Assembly (NCBI RefSeq): GCF_000497045.1
Contig: NW_015961970.1
Location: forward strand, 2,137,706-2,201,705
Direction of reading: 5' to 3'
Source of the DNA: Kalmanozyma brasiliensis GHG001
Taxonomy: Eukaryota > Basidiomycota > Ustilaginomycetes > Ustilaginales
DNA length: 64,000 bases
The first letter of the stretch is position 1, and each line of letters begins with the position of its first letter. A model generated the notes under the pieces. That model saw nothing but the letters and a program-made list of their open reading frames with translations, had not been told where the DNA came from and ran no database searches. A program made the translations under genes and the position numbers. Below are positions 1 to 10,052 of the stretch, piece by piece.

Positions 1-1036
1 CTCTCGATTGCGATCGCTCCCGTGGGCAGCTCACCCTTGTTAGCGAGAATCACCCACACACGCATAGGTGAGCCAGCGCGGACTGCGTCACAGCGGGCCT
101 ACTGAGCACAGACTGTCCCGTCGAGCATTGTGCGCCATGCGGAAAGGCCTCATTGTTTTGTGAGAGTCGCACAAAGCTTTTGTGTGTGCCCGCCAGCGCG
201 TCTCTGCGGGCTGCAAGACAGGCAGCATTACGTGCACACCGCCGGTGCCGCCTGTTCTATGCACTCGCTGCGTCCGTCTGCGGCGGCCAATCCCTGCCTG
301 CGAACGTCGCCTGCGTGACAGTGAGACTCATCCAAACAGGGTTGTGTGAGCCGGCTAACGCGTGTTTGCGGACTTCAGCACGGCCTGGCACAGACTGCAG
401 GTGAAGATCGCGCGCTGTGCGGGAACGGTCTCGTTGGTTTCCGAGGGCCACTGTCAGAGCCACACAGAGACGGTCAGGTGAGCCCGCCAACGCGAGTTGG
501 CGTAGCGAGCTAAGTTAGTCGGCCTGCTGAGCGCAAGCCGGCCGCCCGCCGATCCGCTTGCTTGCTGTGTCTGAGTGCACGCGCGTCTGTGTGAGTGTGG
601 ATGTGAGTGGCTAGACCCGTCTCTCTGGCTCACAATGGTGCTCCGCTCACCGACAGAAGTCGCATTGATGCGGAAGCTGGCCGTTCTGCTTTTGAGCTAC
701 AGTGTGTCTGCTAAATCATGGACAGTTCGGCTGCGCACGGCCTGCGTGTGCATGCGTGGTCCCTCTCAGCAGCTCACTGTATTCGATTTGTGTGGACCGC
801 CCGTTTCTTCCAGGGCGTCTCTCGCCCGGCCTGAACTTGTTCCTCGCAGAGACCGCAGAGACGTCTGTCGGAATCTTCGCTTCTCTCTGACACACTGGCT
901 GCATGTGTATGAGTATTGTATTACAGACGCCTGGATGGAATGGGAGGGGTATGTTGAGCACCCGAGAATGCGATTTTGAGACCAAGACAATGTTCGCTGT
1001 GTTGAGACTATACGAGAGACGAGCTGTTCGATCCAT
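1..1036. other. Gene-free left flank (3' side of adenosine kinase)
   Basis: No open frame in this kilobase has a convincing protein. The longest ones begin at non-ATG codons or mirror the adenosine kinase frame. The first 600 bases hold the degenerate repeat tract. The rest is TG- and CT-rich sequence that would include the 3' UTR of the minus-strand adenosine kinase gene. Confidence 0.6.
43..600. repeat. Degenerate tandem repeat tract
   Basis: Four diverged copies of a roughly 40-bp block start near 43, 160, 321 and 450, about 117-161 bp apart. Each is a GTGAGA/CACA-rich lead followed by a GTGAGCC-GC-AACGCG-type anchor; anchors lie at 68, 184, 346 and 478. A second block downstream of the anchors is also shared: CAGCGGGCCTACTGAGCACA at 91, a close relative at 376, and GGCCTGCTGAGCGCA at 521. 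A fifth, weaker copy may start near 565. The array is probably a decayed minisatellite or segmental repeat, and it may continue left of the window. No coding potential is evident. Confidence 0.5.
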
Positions 1037-2074
1037 TTAGAGGACGTTCTCCTTGGGGAACTTGAGGATGGGGCCGACCTGACCGATGCACATGCCGCCG
1101 AGCTTGTGGCCGACGTCGATGGCCTCGTCGACGCTCTTGCCGAGCACGAGCGCACCGACGACACCACCAGCAAAAGCGTCACCGGCACCGTTGGTGTCGA
1201 CAATGTCCGCAGGGTTGATCTTGGGCGTCTCGTGGACGAACTGCTCCTTCTCCCCCTTCTTGGCGAGGATGGTGGGCTGAGCACCCTGGGTGATGATCAC
1301 CACGCGCTTCTCGGCCTTGGAGGTCTTGGACTCAAAGTCGGCGATGGCCTGGGCGATGGTCTTGAGGTCCTTGGACTCGAGCTTGTGTGCGGCGGCCCAC
1401 GCCTCGGCCTCGGTCTCGTTGCCGAAGATGACGTCAGCGTAAGGAACGACACTGTCGACCTGCGAGGTGAAGAATTGGGGGATGAAGGGAGCGGAAAGGT
1501 TCATGGTGAACGAGACATCGCGGCTCTTGGCCTCCTCGGCGAGGACGAGGGCCGACTCAACACCGTGTGTGAGGAAGAAACCGCCGAGGTAGAAGATCTT
1601 GGCGTTCTTGATAGCCTTCTGCGCCTCCTCGGTCTCGAGGTGTGACTTGCTGAACTTCTCAGCCGCGCCGAGGTTGGTGCAGAGCGATCGGTTGTGGCCG
1701 GTGATGACGACGGCACACGAGCCAGTGGGCTGGTCCTCGCTGAACTGGTAGATGCTCTTGAGACCCTCCTTGTCGTTGGCCGCCTGCAGCTGCTTGGCCA
1801 GGTCATCCTTGCCGACACAGCCGAGGTAGGCAGTCGAGTTGGCCGGAAGCACGTACTGCGCGCAGCGAGCAGCGTTCTGGGCCGCACCACCAGCAACGTA
1901 GGTGACATCGTAGTTGTCGACAATGTCCTGGTAGATGGCGAGCTGCTTCTCGTCCGCGAGCACGGCATCGTTGGGCTTGAGGTTGTACTTCTCGAGCATC
2001 TTCTCGCCGTTGCGGATCTGCATGTCGAGCAGAGGGTTGCCGAGCGCAACCAGTTCGAAGTTTCCGCCTGCCAT
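1037..2074 (-). CDS. ADO1: Adenosine kinase
   Basis: A 345-aa protein of the PfkB/ribokinase family, matching the usual length of fungal adenosine kinases. It phosphorylates adenosine to AMP in the cytosol, salvaging purine and clearing the adenosine made by S-adenosylhomocysteine hydrolysis. The N-terminal substrate-binding segment GNPLLDMQ (residues 12-19) and the glycine-rich GGAAQNAAR (62-70) are present. The second PfkB signature DTNGAGDAFAGG lies at 293-304, and its second Asp (D299) is the expected catalytic base. The ATG at 2074 is the natural start and the frame has no introns. The gene is divergent from RAD5 across a 444-bp intergenic region. Confidence 0.95.
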   Translation of the reverse strand: MAGGNFELVALGNPLLDMQIRNGEKMLEKYNLKPNDAVLADEKQLAIYQDIVDNYDVTYVAGGAAQNAARCAQYVLPANSTAYLGCVGKDDLAKQLQAANDKEGLKSIYQFSEDQPTGSCAVVITGHNRSLCTNLGAAEKFSKSHLETEEAQKAIKNAKIFYLGGFFLTHGVESALVLAEEAKSRDVSFTMNLSAPFIPQFFTSQVDSVVPYADVIFGNETEAEAWAAAHKLESKDLKTIAQAIADFESKTSKAEKRVVIITQGAQPTILAKKGEKEQFVHETPKINPADIVDTNGAGDAFAGGVVGALVLGKSVDEAIDVGHKLGGMCIGQVGPILKFPKENVL

Positions 2075-2518
2075 TGTGAAGATCTATTCTCTGTGGGTTG
2101 GTGGAGATGGTGTTGAGGTTGATGGTGGGCGACGTCACTTTGTGCGTTGCACGGTGAGCGGCAAAACGTGCTTGGGCGTGCAGTTGACCAAATTTCTTCC
2201 TGCGTTTCACAGCGCTGCGCACCGACCACGAATTTTTCTTCTTCTTGGGCTGGCAGATCGGCTGATCCAGAAGGATGAATCGACCGATCTGGTTGCTGCT
2301 AATCAGCCGCGTGCCTCTCAATTTACGCGGGTCGCGTGTTGGAACAGTCAGCCTGAGAAGAACACTTTTCGGCTGAGTTTCAGAGTGGCAAGGAACACCC
2401 TGCACCTTCGACCGCATACACCCTAACCAAGCTGTCTTTCCACGATACATCAGCCATCGCGGGAAGCGTCGAACGAATGGCCATTCTCTGATCTCAGATC
2501 AGGTTCGGTACGACGGCC
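2075..2518. promoter_or_regulatory. Divergent promoter between adenosine kinase and RAD5
   Basis: This 444-bp region must carry both promoters. It has no obvious TATA box. A pyrimidine-rich A/T-tract element at 2187-2204 (ACCAAATTTCTTCCTGCG) lies about 115 bp upstream of the adenosine kinase ATG and closely matches one upstream of the GARS-AIRS gene at 43789-43807. A four-codon upstream ORF (2477-2491) precedes RAD5. Confidence 0.5.
2477..2491 (+). promoter_or_regulatory. Short uORF before RAD5
   Basis: An ATG at 2477 opens a four-codon frame ending in TGA, 27 nt before the RAD5 start and out of frame with it. If the mRNA begins upstream of it, it could lower RAD5 translation. Whether it is transcribed is unknown. 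Confidence 0.25.
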
Positions 2519-5500
2519 ATGACAACGCAGTCGAGTGCGGATCCGCAGTCTCAGCCGTCTCGCGACTTCTTTGCTTCTTCACCGTCGGCTACGTCATCTT
2601 CGCCAATCAAAGCAGGGTCACAGTTGAAGCGAGGTGATGATCAAGCAACCCCTCCCGAGACAAGACCACTGGACGGGAAACGAGAACCGGAGCAGGACGG
2701 CGAGCAAAATGGGTCAGGCGTGAATCATGACGAAGGCAGCCCGGACGATTTCACCATTGTAGCGTCAACGAGCGCTGCCGCTGCTGCGGAAGAATCACCC
2801 GTAAGAAGGCAACAGCCTCGGCGAGCAGCCGTAGAGAAAGCTAAGCCGCTCTTCCTGGCTGATGAGGACGACGACGTTGCGGAATGGGCCGGAGACGTTG
2901 ACGAGGGAGACGACTTCTTCTCCACCCAAGCGCCCCAGGAGGTGAAGCCAGCAGCCCGCGCGAAGGTGGCAAGCGAGGACGAAGAGTTCTTGCCAAGCTC
3001 TCAAGCACCTGATCGATCTTCGTCTCCCGTACCGCCAGCGCGGAAGCGTTCACCGCAATCCGACAGCACACAAGCCGTGAACGGGCACGCTAAGAAGCTC
3101 AAGCGATCGTCTCCATCTCCTGCCATCAGCGTGCAGAGCAAGAGTCCGCCTCGTCGACGCTCTCCCACACCAGACCCGCGTCTCCGTCACGATGCGTTCG
3201 ACCGACGCTTCCTCGGCACATTCGTCCTTTCCGCCTGGTCGTTGTCGAAGGGTTCGTCTTATGTCAAGCCGGGCGATGCAGTTCGAATCTTCCGTCCCCG
3301 CAAGAAGCAGCCGGCTCCTGAAACCAGTAAACCAGCGTCCAAGCTGACAAATGGCGGCATCAAAAAGGGCAAGCAGTCGACGCTCAATTTTGGCGGATCT
3401 GCCTCTGCGGGATCTGGCAGCTTCTTCGGCTCCAAGCAAAAGTCGAAGGAGAAGGAAGACTTCATTGTGCGCTTCAGCAACATGCGCGGATTCGAAGTCG
3501 GTCGCCTGCCTCTCGAGGTAGCTACGTGGATGTCTAAGCTTATCGACACGGGTATCGCTGACTTCGAGGGCGTGGTTGTCGACTGCCCATCGTCGCTCAC
3601 TGTTGGGTGCGATATCATCCTGCAGGTAAAGGCGTACATCAAATTCGATGCCTTCTTCCTGACTTTGCTTGGAAATCGCGAGCTCGACGAACAGAACGAC
3701 GGTCTGCGGCCCGAGACAGCCGAGTCGGACCTGGAAAAGACACTGCGGGAGCGAAAGATCAGTCTGCTTCGCATCTTTCGTGTCTGCGACCTCAAGCCGA
3801 GCCTCAGCAACTCGATATTAAAATCGCACAAGGCGACGGACGACTTCTCGAGCGAGGCGATGCTCGATCAGTTTGGAGGAGATATCGAAGCGTCAATCAA
3901 ACAAGTTGGAGGTGATGCCGCGATGACAACGGGTTCAAAGACGGAGGCCCCGCCCGCAGCTGGTGGTGCCGCATCGGCCGCCATCGATATCGACGGTGAT
4001 ACAAATGGCGTGGAAGAAGACGGAATCGCCGACCAGCTGCAAAAAGCACAGCAGCAGACGGATGGAGATGCCGAGACAGAAGAGAACGACGGCACGGAGC
4101 TCAACCTGAACCAGCTTGACGAGGTCTACCGCAAAGCTCAGGCCAACGATGCTCACTTGCCAGAAGTCGAACCGCCCGAATCGTTCCTCCTCACCTTGCG
4201 GCCGTACCAGAAGCAGGCGTTGGGCTGGATGAAGAACATGGAAAAAGCTCCAGGGCAATCGCCGTCCAGCCAAGAGAACGGCTCGACGCAGCAGAACGGC
4301 AGCTCTGGCGAACGCAGCCTCTCGCTTCATCCTCTGTGGGAAGAGTACGAGTTTCCGCTCGACTACGACAATCCTGAAGCAAACGAGCGTTTGGTGCTCA
4401 GCGCGACGCGCATGTTCTACTTCAACCCGTATACGGGCGACCTCAGCCTTGACTTCCAGCGCGCGAGCAAAGGCTCGCGTGGCGGCATCTTAGCCGACGA
4501 AATGGGTCTGGGCAAGACGATCATGGTAGCTAGTCTGCTCCACGCTAACCGCACCTCAGATCCGGGTGAGGAGAGTGAGGTCGACGACGATGCCATGGAC
4601 CTGGGCGAGGACGGCACGAAACGGAAAGGCTCAGCGAAGCAGACATCGCTCGCGTCCGCTTTTGCAGCCTCAACCTCCAGCGTCGACCAGCGCAAAGCCC
4701 TGCTCAAAGCTTCGGTCTCGAAAGGCAAAGCCTCTCTCGTTGTCGCGCCCATGTCTCTGATCGGTCAATGGCGGGACGAGCTCATCCGCGCGTCCGCGCC
4801 TGGCTCCATCACGCCCGTTCTCTACTACGCCGACACGAAGGGCGATCTGCTGGCTCAACTCGAATCTGGCAAGGTTGACGTGGTTATCACATCGTACGGC
4901 ACGCTGGTCACTGAGTACCGTCGTTTCCTCGACACAGGTGGCGCCTCTAACCGGCACCTCTCCACCACGGCCCCGCTCTACTGTATCGACTGGCTACGCA
5001 TCATCCTCGACGAGGCACACAACATCAAGAACCGCTCCACCATGAACGCTCGTGCGTGCTGCGACCTCGTCTCGCGACGTCGATGGGCCTTGACGGGCAC
5101 ACCCATCATCAATCGCCTCACGGACCTGTTCAGCCTGTTGAAGTTCCTGCGGGTGAAGCCGTGGGGCGACTTCAGCTTCTTCAACAGCTTCGTGTGCAAG
5201 CCGTTTCAAGCCCGATCGACCAAAGCGCTCGACGTGGTGCAGGTCATCCTCGAGTCCGTGCTCTTACGCAGGGAGAAGAGGATGAAGGACAAGGATGGCA
5301 AACCCATCGTCCAGCTGCCCGCTAAGAAGATCGAGGTGCGGGAACTCGAGTTCACAGAGCTGGAGAGAAAGATCTACGACAACGTGTACAAGAGGGCGTA
5401 CCTCCAGTTCGCGCACATGAAGGCGAACGGGACGGTGACGAGGAACTTTTCGGTTATCTTCAGTGTGCTGATGCGACTCAGGCAGGCGGTGTGCCATCCT

Positions 5501-6637
5501 GCGCTGGTGCTGAAGGCGAACAAGTCGAAGGGCAAGAAGGGCGATGCTCCGAGTGCTGCCAGCAAAGGAGGTGACGCCGACGCTGCGCCTCAAGACGTGG
5601 ACGATCCTGACGCGGCCGAGTTTGCCATCGACGACGATGCTGCGGACGACAGCACGCCCGGCACCGATGACCTGCGCGACCTCGTGGCGCAGTTCCAATC
5701 GTCTACCAGCGGCGGCGATGGCGATGACTCGACCGCGAACTATTCGAAGCAGACCGTCGACCGTCTAATCCGCGAGATGCACGGCTCGTCCCCCTCGACC
5801 TCGACGGAGACGGAGTGCCCGATCTGCTTCGAAGACCCGCAAATTTCGCCCTGCTATCTTCCGCGGTGCATGCACAGCGCATGCAAGACGTGTCTGGTGG
5901 ACTACCTGCGCCAGTGTAAGGAGCGGGGTGAGGAGGGTGCGTGTCCTACCTGCCGAGTGGGCCCTGTAGACGAGGGCGATCTGATCGAGGCCATTCGCAC
6001 GCGACCCGCCACTCCGCCGGGTACACCCACCTCCCCTGCCATCAACGTGGGCGGTGGAGTCCCCTCAACCATCTATGTGCGGAACAACCTGCGCTCCTCG
6101 ACCAAAGTCACTGCGCTTCTCAACCACCTCAACGCCATCCGTGCTACAGAAGGTCCGTTCAAGGGGGTGATATTCTCGCAGTTCACCTCGTTCCTCGACC
6201 TTCTCGAGCCGGTTCTTTCACGATACCGCTTCCGCTTTCTCCGACTCGACGGGTCGACACCCCAAAAGGTGCGCGAGAAGCTGCTGGTGGAATTCCAATC
6301 GTCGTCGACGCCGGCGGATGAGACACTGCTGTTTTTGATCTCGCTCAAAGCCGGTGGGGTAGGGCTCAACTTGACGGCAGCGAACAAGATCTGGCTCCTC
6401 GACTTCTGGTGGAACTCGTCCATCGAGAACCAAGCCATTGATCGAGTGCATCGCTTGGGCCAGACGCGCGAGGTTAGCGTGTTCAGGTATCTGGTGAAAG
6501 ATTCGATCGAGAATCGAATTCTGTTGATTCAGAAACGCAAGGATATGCTCATCAAGCATGCGCTCAAGCAGGGAAGGGACGAAGGGAAAGGGGAGAGCGA
6601 GACGATGCAGAATTTGGAGCTGCTTTTCGGAGATTGA
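2519..6637 (+). CDS. RAD5: DNA repair helicase/E3 ubiquitin ligase Rad5
   Basis: A 1372-aa nuclear protein with the Rad5/HLTF domain order. A disordered acidic N-terminus (1-225) precedes a HIRAN domain (from about 228, FLGTFVLSAWS). A SNF2 ATPase follows, with Walker A DEMGLGKT (about 660) and Walker B DEAH (about 831). A C3HC4 RING (about 1100-1144, CPICFEDP ... CPTCR) is inserted in the helicase. The C-terminal helicase lobe contains the HRLGQTREV motif. The family polyubiquitinates PCNA after replication stress with Ubc13-Mms2 and remodels stalled forks. It is somewhat longer than yeast Rad5 (1169 aa), mainly through low-complexity additions. The single uninterrupted frame starts at ATG 2519. 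It is convergent with the JmjC gene. Confidence 0.95.
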   Translation: MTTQSSADPQSQPSRDFFASSPSATSSSPIKAGSQLKRGDDQATPPETRPLDGKREPEQDGEQNGSGVNHDEGSPDDFTIVASTSAAAAAEESPVRRQQPRRAAVEKAKPLFLADEDDDVAEWAGDVDEGDDFFSTQAPQEVKPAARAKVASEDEEFLPSSQAPDRSSSPVPPARKRSPQSDSTQAVNGHAKKLKRSSPSPAISVQSKSPPRRRSPTPDPRLRHDAFDRRFLGTFVLSAWSLSKGSSYVKPGDAVRIFRPRKKQPAPETSKPASKLTNGGIKKGKQSTLNFGGSASAGSGSFFGSKQKSKEKEDFIVRFSNMRGFEVGRLPLEVATWMSKLIDTGIADFEGVVVDCPSSLTVGCDIILQVKAYIKFDAFFLTLLGNRELDEQNDGLRPETAESDLEKTLRERKISLLRIFRVCDLKPSLSNSILKSHKATDDFSSEAMLDQFGGDIEASIKQVGGDAAMTTGSKTEAPPAAGGAASAAIDIDGDTNGVEEDGIADQLQKAQQQTDGDAETEENDGTELNLNQLDEVYRKAQANDAHLPEVEPPESFLLTLRPYQKQALGWMKNMEKAPGQSPSSQENGSTQQNGSSGERSLSLHPLWEEYEFPLDYDNPEANERLVLSATRMFYFNPYTGDLSLDFQRASKGSRGGILADEMGLGKTIMVASLLHANRTSDPGEESEVDDDAMDLGEDGTKRKGSAKQTSLASAFAASTSSVDQRKALLKASVSKGKASLVVAPMSLIGQWRDELIRASAPGSITPVLYYADTKGDLLAQLESGKVDVVITSYGTLVTEYRRFLDTGGASNRHLSTTAPLYCIDWLRIILDEAHNIKNRSTMNARACCDLVSRRRWALTGTPIINRLTDLFSLLKFLRVKPWGDFSFFNSFVCKPFQARSTKALDVVQVILESVLLRREKRMKDKDGKPIVQLPAKKIEVRELEFTELERKIYDNVYKRAYLQFAHMKANGTVTRNFSVIFSVLMRLRQAVCHPALVLKANKSKGKKGDAPSAASKGGDADAAPQDVDDPDAAEFAIDDDAADDSTPGTDDLRDLVAQFQSSTSGGDGDDSTANYSKQTVDRLIREMHGSSPSTSTETECPICFEDPQISPCYLPRCMHSACKTCLVDYLRQCKERGEEGACPTCRVGPVDEGDLIEAIRTRPATPPGTPTSPAINVGGGVPSTIYVRNNLRSSTKVTALLNHLNAIRATEGPFKGVIFSQFTSFLDLLEPVLSRYRFRFLRLDGSTPQKVREKLLVEFQSSSTPADETLLFLISLKAGGVGLNLTAANKIWLLDFWWNSSIENQAIDRVHRLGQTREVSVFRYLVKDSIENRILLIQKRKDMLIKHALKQGRDEGKGESETMQNLELLFGD

Positions 6638-6903
6638 GGCGCAGTCAGCTGGAAAAGAAGGAGATGGATGCGGGCTGGTCGACTCGTGGAAGTGGCATCA
6701 TCAGCGATGGTCAAGGAACTGCAATGCATGGTGGCTCACACGTTCCAACTTTGCACAAGCGTGTGTGTGTGAGTAGCGAGACCGTTGTGAATTGTGAACC
6801 ATGCAAAAGAAAGGATGAGAAGGATACAGCTTGGTGACCAAACCAAATGATGAGGGGTGAAGGTGCTACGAAGGCCAATGCAAAGGATGAAGGTCGGGGT
6901 GGA

Positions 6904-9387
6904 TCACCAGGGGACGTCGTCCAGCTCGAGCTCGGACGAGAGCTGGTTCGAGAAGGAGAAGCCTGCCGAAGCTGTGGCTTCTGGGTCAGATGCGGACTCG
7001 GTGGGCAGAGCTGCGGTCTCGTCCTGCTTGAGCTTCTCCCACCACGTCGGGCCCGTATTGGTCTTCCTGACTTTGGGCGCGGGTCTCAGCAGCGCGCAGG
7101 TAGCACGTCGGGTAGCCTCCAGCTCCTCGACCTGCTTGAGACTCGTCTCCAGGAGCTCCTTGTCGAATCGACCCAAACGATCGCAGAAGAGCTCAAAGAC
7201 GTTGAAGCCTGCGCCGTCGCACTCCTCCTCGTCCTCTTCGGCGGGCTTGAGCGCTGCAGTGGATGCGATCGAAGCGGCCTGTCTGCCCGGTGCCAGTGTC
7301 GATCCGCCCTCGACCTGCTGGCTGCGCTTGAAGCCGGACAGCTGATCCGGCTTGTTCTTCATAAAGTCCAACACGATCCCGAGCTCTGCAGGTGAGACAA
7401 AGTTCTGCGTCAGCGCCACCGACTCCTCGAGATTGATGACGAGGTGCCACCAGCCACTGGGCACATACAGCACCTCGCCCTCCTCGCAGACGCCCTCGAC
7501 GAGCAGCCTGTCCTCCGGGCGAGCCGCCTCGGGGCCGTACAATCTTCGCGTCTCTTGGGCAAACTCAAGCAGCCATTCGGCGATACTCAGCGGAGCTGTG
7601 ACTTCGGCTTCGTCGTCACTGACGTAGACGCCAGGTGGACAGACGTGCGGCGGAAGCATCATCCATGCTTTGCGTCCGTTGAGCACGGCGTTCCACGCAG
7701 AGGTGCCGTTGGGGTCCTTGTGCCACCCACTACCGCTGCGCGCGGGTCCAGCGATGATCCACCGGTGATCCGGTCGCAACAGGCCGAGGAGGGAGAAGAG
7801 ATCGGAGCGCACCGCAGACATGTCGTACTGCGACGCGGCGTCTGCGGAGGTGGTGGAGATCTGCTGGAAGAATTTGGGCACTCGCCATTCGAGGGAGGCG
7901 TGTGGATCGTCGGCGAACGAGGCGTCGAACAGGTAGAAGGGCGACTCGTCGGGGACGGCGTACGGGTCAAAGGTGGAGTCGCCGTCGTCGGCACTGGCCG
8001 AGAAGAGGTGTGGACCGACACGCGAGATGGTGTAGGGCGTGTCGTAGAGAGGCATGACGGACTTGTCGCGCGGACCGCTTTCGTCGGACGGTGTGCCCAC
8101 GTCAGACGCGGTGAGCGAGGCTGAGCGGCGTTGCGCGGCGCCTCGAGAATCGCCTTCTTCCTCGATCATGCGCGGCCAAGTCTGCTCCTGCAGGTGCTGC
8201 ATGCCTCGCGAGTAGCTGAAGTAAGATGGCAGGCGCGATCGCACCGCCTCGCACTGGAAGAAGCGATTGGGCCATCGTTGCGAGAGCTTGTCAAGGGACC
8301 ATTCGCGACAAGGCCAGTCCTTGGATGGCATGGCATTCTGAACGATGGCGGGCTTGTTGGCGTATGCATACTGCTCCTTGAACATGGCTATCGATCCAGG
8401 CTCGGCGAGATCGATCTTGGTGATGGCGGTGTACACACGGCATGCCGGTGCAACAAGATGCTCAAGCGGAGCCATGGCCAGACGGAAAGGATGGTAGAGC
8501 GTATCCGAAAAGAGGTAAGGTGATTGGATACGAGGCGCTGGTGGGTCAAGAAGTGCAAAATGACCCCCGTCCATGGAATCCTTAGTCTTGTCATCGAGGA
8601 CGACACGTTGCATCTTGTGGTGCCATATGAAGGTGCGCTTCCAGCTTCCGCACCAGCGCTTCATTTTGCCATTGAAGCTGAGAAGGAAAGCTTCACGCCA
8701 GATGGAGTTGGTAGCGTTGATGTAGGTGTACATGCCGTGGCTGACGGCTTCGAGCTTGGCCAAGGTGGCCGGATCGTCGGCAAAGCTGGAGAGGAAGCTT
8801 AAGAGAGAGTCGTCCTCGAAGCCAGCGAACAGACCGAGAGAAGAGGAACGATCGTTGCGATCCGAGAAGTAGGCATTCCCAAGGGGCTTGATGCCGAGCG
8901 GGTGACGAGCCTGAGCATGAGCCGAACGGGGCAGAGAGAAAGCATCAGGGCGCGAGGAAAGTCCAAAAGAGCCAGTGCGGGCGCGCTTGCTCTGTTTTCG
9001 GCCGTCTCGCCCGGAGCCAGAGCCACCGCTGCTGCTTCCGGCTTCATCGGGAGTGGTGGAAGGCTCGGTGGAAGGAAGCGAAGTGGTGCCATCGGTGTTG
9101 GAGCCCGATTCGTCGGAATCAGCAGCAAGGCGCTTGAGTGCTGCTGAACATGGCGAGGCCGATGCATATTTGCGGTTGGTCTCTTCAATGTCGATGGTCA
9201 TGAGGCCGGTGTGCTGTTGATCGTCGAGGGGATGCGAGGGCGCGGCTGGAACTGCAAGGTCGACAGAGGGCTTGTGGGCAATTGCTGACGGCGATTGAGC
9301 TGGTAGCTGCTGGTGCGCCTGAGTGATCACTTGGACGGCGTCATCGGCGACATCTTGCGGGATGTTGGAGAACAGTTTGATCTGCAT
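6904..9387 (-). CDS. JmjC-domain (JMJD6-like) oxygenase with F-box-like region
   Basis: An 827-aa protein. Residues 1-170 are low complexity and basic or Ser-rich. A segment around 190-245 (LLSFLSSFADDPATL ... IWREAFL) resembles an F-box. The rest is a cupin-type JmjC domain. The Fe(II) ligands are visible as H556-x-D558 in GWHKDPNGTSAW and the distal H648 in GWWHLVINLEES, so a 2-oxoglutarate oxygenase activity is likely. The GTSAWN context is typical of the JMJD6 group, which acts on lysine or arginine in histones and splicing factors. An acidic linker interrupts the domain (about 420-500). The substrate cannot be told from sequence. The start at 9387 is the first ATG and the frame has no introns. 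Confidence 0.85.
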   Translation of the reverse strand: MQIKLFSNIPQDVADDAVQVITQAHQQLPAQSPSAIAHKPSVDLAVPAAPSHPLDDQQHTGLMTIDIEETNRKYASASPCSAALKRLAADSDESGSNTDGTTSLPSTEPSTTPDEAGSSSGGSGSGRDGRKQSKRARTGSFGLSSRPDAFSLPRSAHAQARHPLGIKPLGNAYFSDRNDRSSSLGLFAGFEDDSLLSFLSSFADDPATLAKLEAVSHGMYTYINATNSIWREAFLLSFNGKMKRWCGSWKRTFIWHHKMQRVVLDDKTKDSMDGGHFALLDPPAPRIQSPYLFSDTLYHPFRLAMAPLEHLVAPACRVYTAITKIDLAEPGSIAMFKEQYAYANKPAIVQNAMPSKDWPCREWSLDKLSQRWPNRFFQCEAVRSRLPSYFSYSRGMQHLQEQTWPRMIEEEGDSRGAAQRRSASLTASDVGTPSDESGPRDKSVMPLYDTPYTISRVGPHLFSASADDGDSTFDPYAVPDESPFYLFDASFADDPHASLEWRVPKFFQQISTTSADAASQYDMSAVRSDLFSLLGLLRPDHRWIIAGPARSGSGWHKDPNGTSAWNAVLNGRKAWMMLPPHVCPPGVYVSDDEAEVTAPLSIAEWLLEFAQETRRLYGPEAARPEDRLLVEGVCEEGEVLYVPSGWWHLVINLEESVALTQNFVSPAELGIVLDFMKNKPDQLSGFKRSQQVEGGSTLAPGRQAASIASTAALKPAEEDEEECDGAGFNVFELFCDRLGRFDKELLETSLKQVEELEATRRATCALLRPAPKVRKTNTGPTWWEKLKQDETAALPTESASDPEATASAGFSFSNQLSSELELDDVPW

Positions 9388-10033
9388 GATGCTGGGTTGC
9401 GATTGGAGAAGAGCAGATGCAGGATGGTGGGGAGGTGAGAGACGAACGAACTTGTCGTGTCTCGTATCGATCGGTCAGCTAAAACACCGAGATACCAAAG
9501 GCGCGAGGCTGGAAGCTAGGAAGAGCAAGACAGCATTCAACGCAGTAGATGCTAGAGCTGCAGGAGCTAAAGCGCCGAGCAAGCAATGCTCGTGTTGTTG
9601 AAGAAGAAGAAGGTGAAAGTTCTGGCGTTGAAAGCCGAGCTCACGCGGAAAGCACGAATCTCGGAGAGAATGCTCGTTTGAAGGTGAGAAAGACGAAAGC
9701 AAGAGGAAGCGCGGCTTCCGTCGAAGGAGAGGAAAGCTGCGATGCTGGTGGATGAGATGGACCGGTGTGCGTCGATGAATGAATGCTGAGCGAGCTGGGG
9801 ATGATTTGACGAGATGCAGGGATGAGGGTAGGTGCTTGTAATGCTGACTAGATGAGATGAGGGTGGTAGGAGGGCGTAGATGGTGGTGCGAGAAAGATGC
9901 TGGAAGCGATGGTGTTGATGTCGCGATGATCAGCAACCAGAAAGAGAGTTGGCGAGATGAGCGTTGGGCTTGCTACGCCACACACCCACACGAGACTGCA
10001 CCCTTGACACTCGACACACGGTGGCAAGCCTGC

Positions 10034-10052
10034 TTCTCTCTCTCTCTCTTTT
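10034..10052. repeat. (CT)n microsatellite
   Basis: About nine CT dinucleotides run together, ending in a T-tract, in the upstream region of the JmjC gene. Confidence 0.85.

Noticed and set aside
9475..9936. 153-codon minus-strand frame upstream of the JmjC gene
   Set aside because: It starts at TTG with no internal ATG. The His/Ser/Leu-rich content reflects a CT-rich leader.
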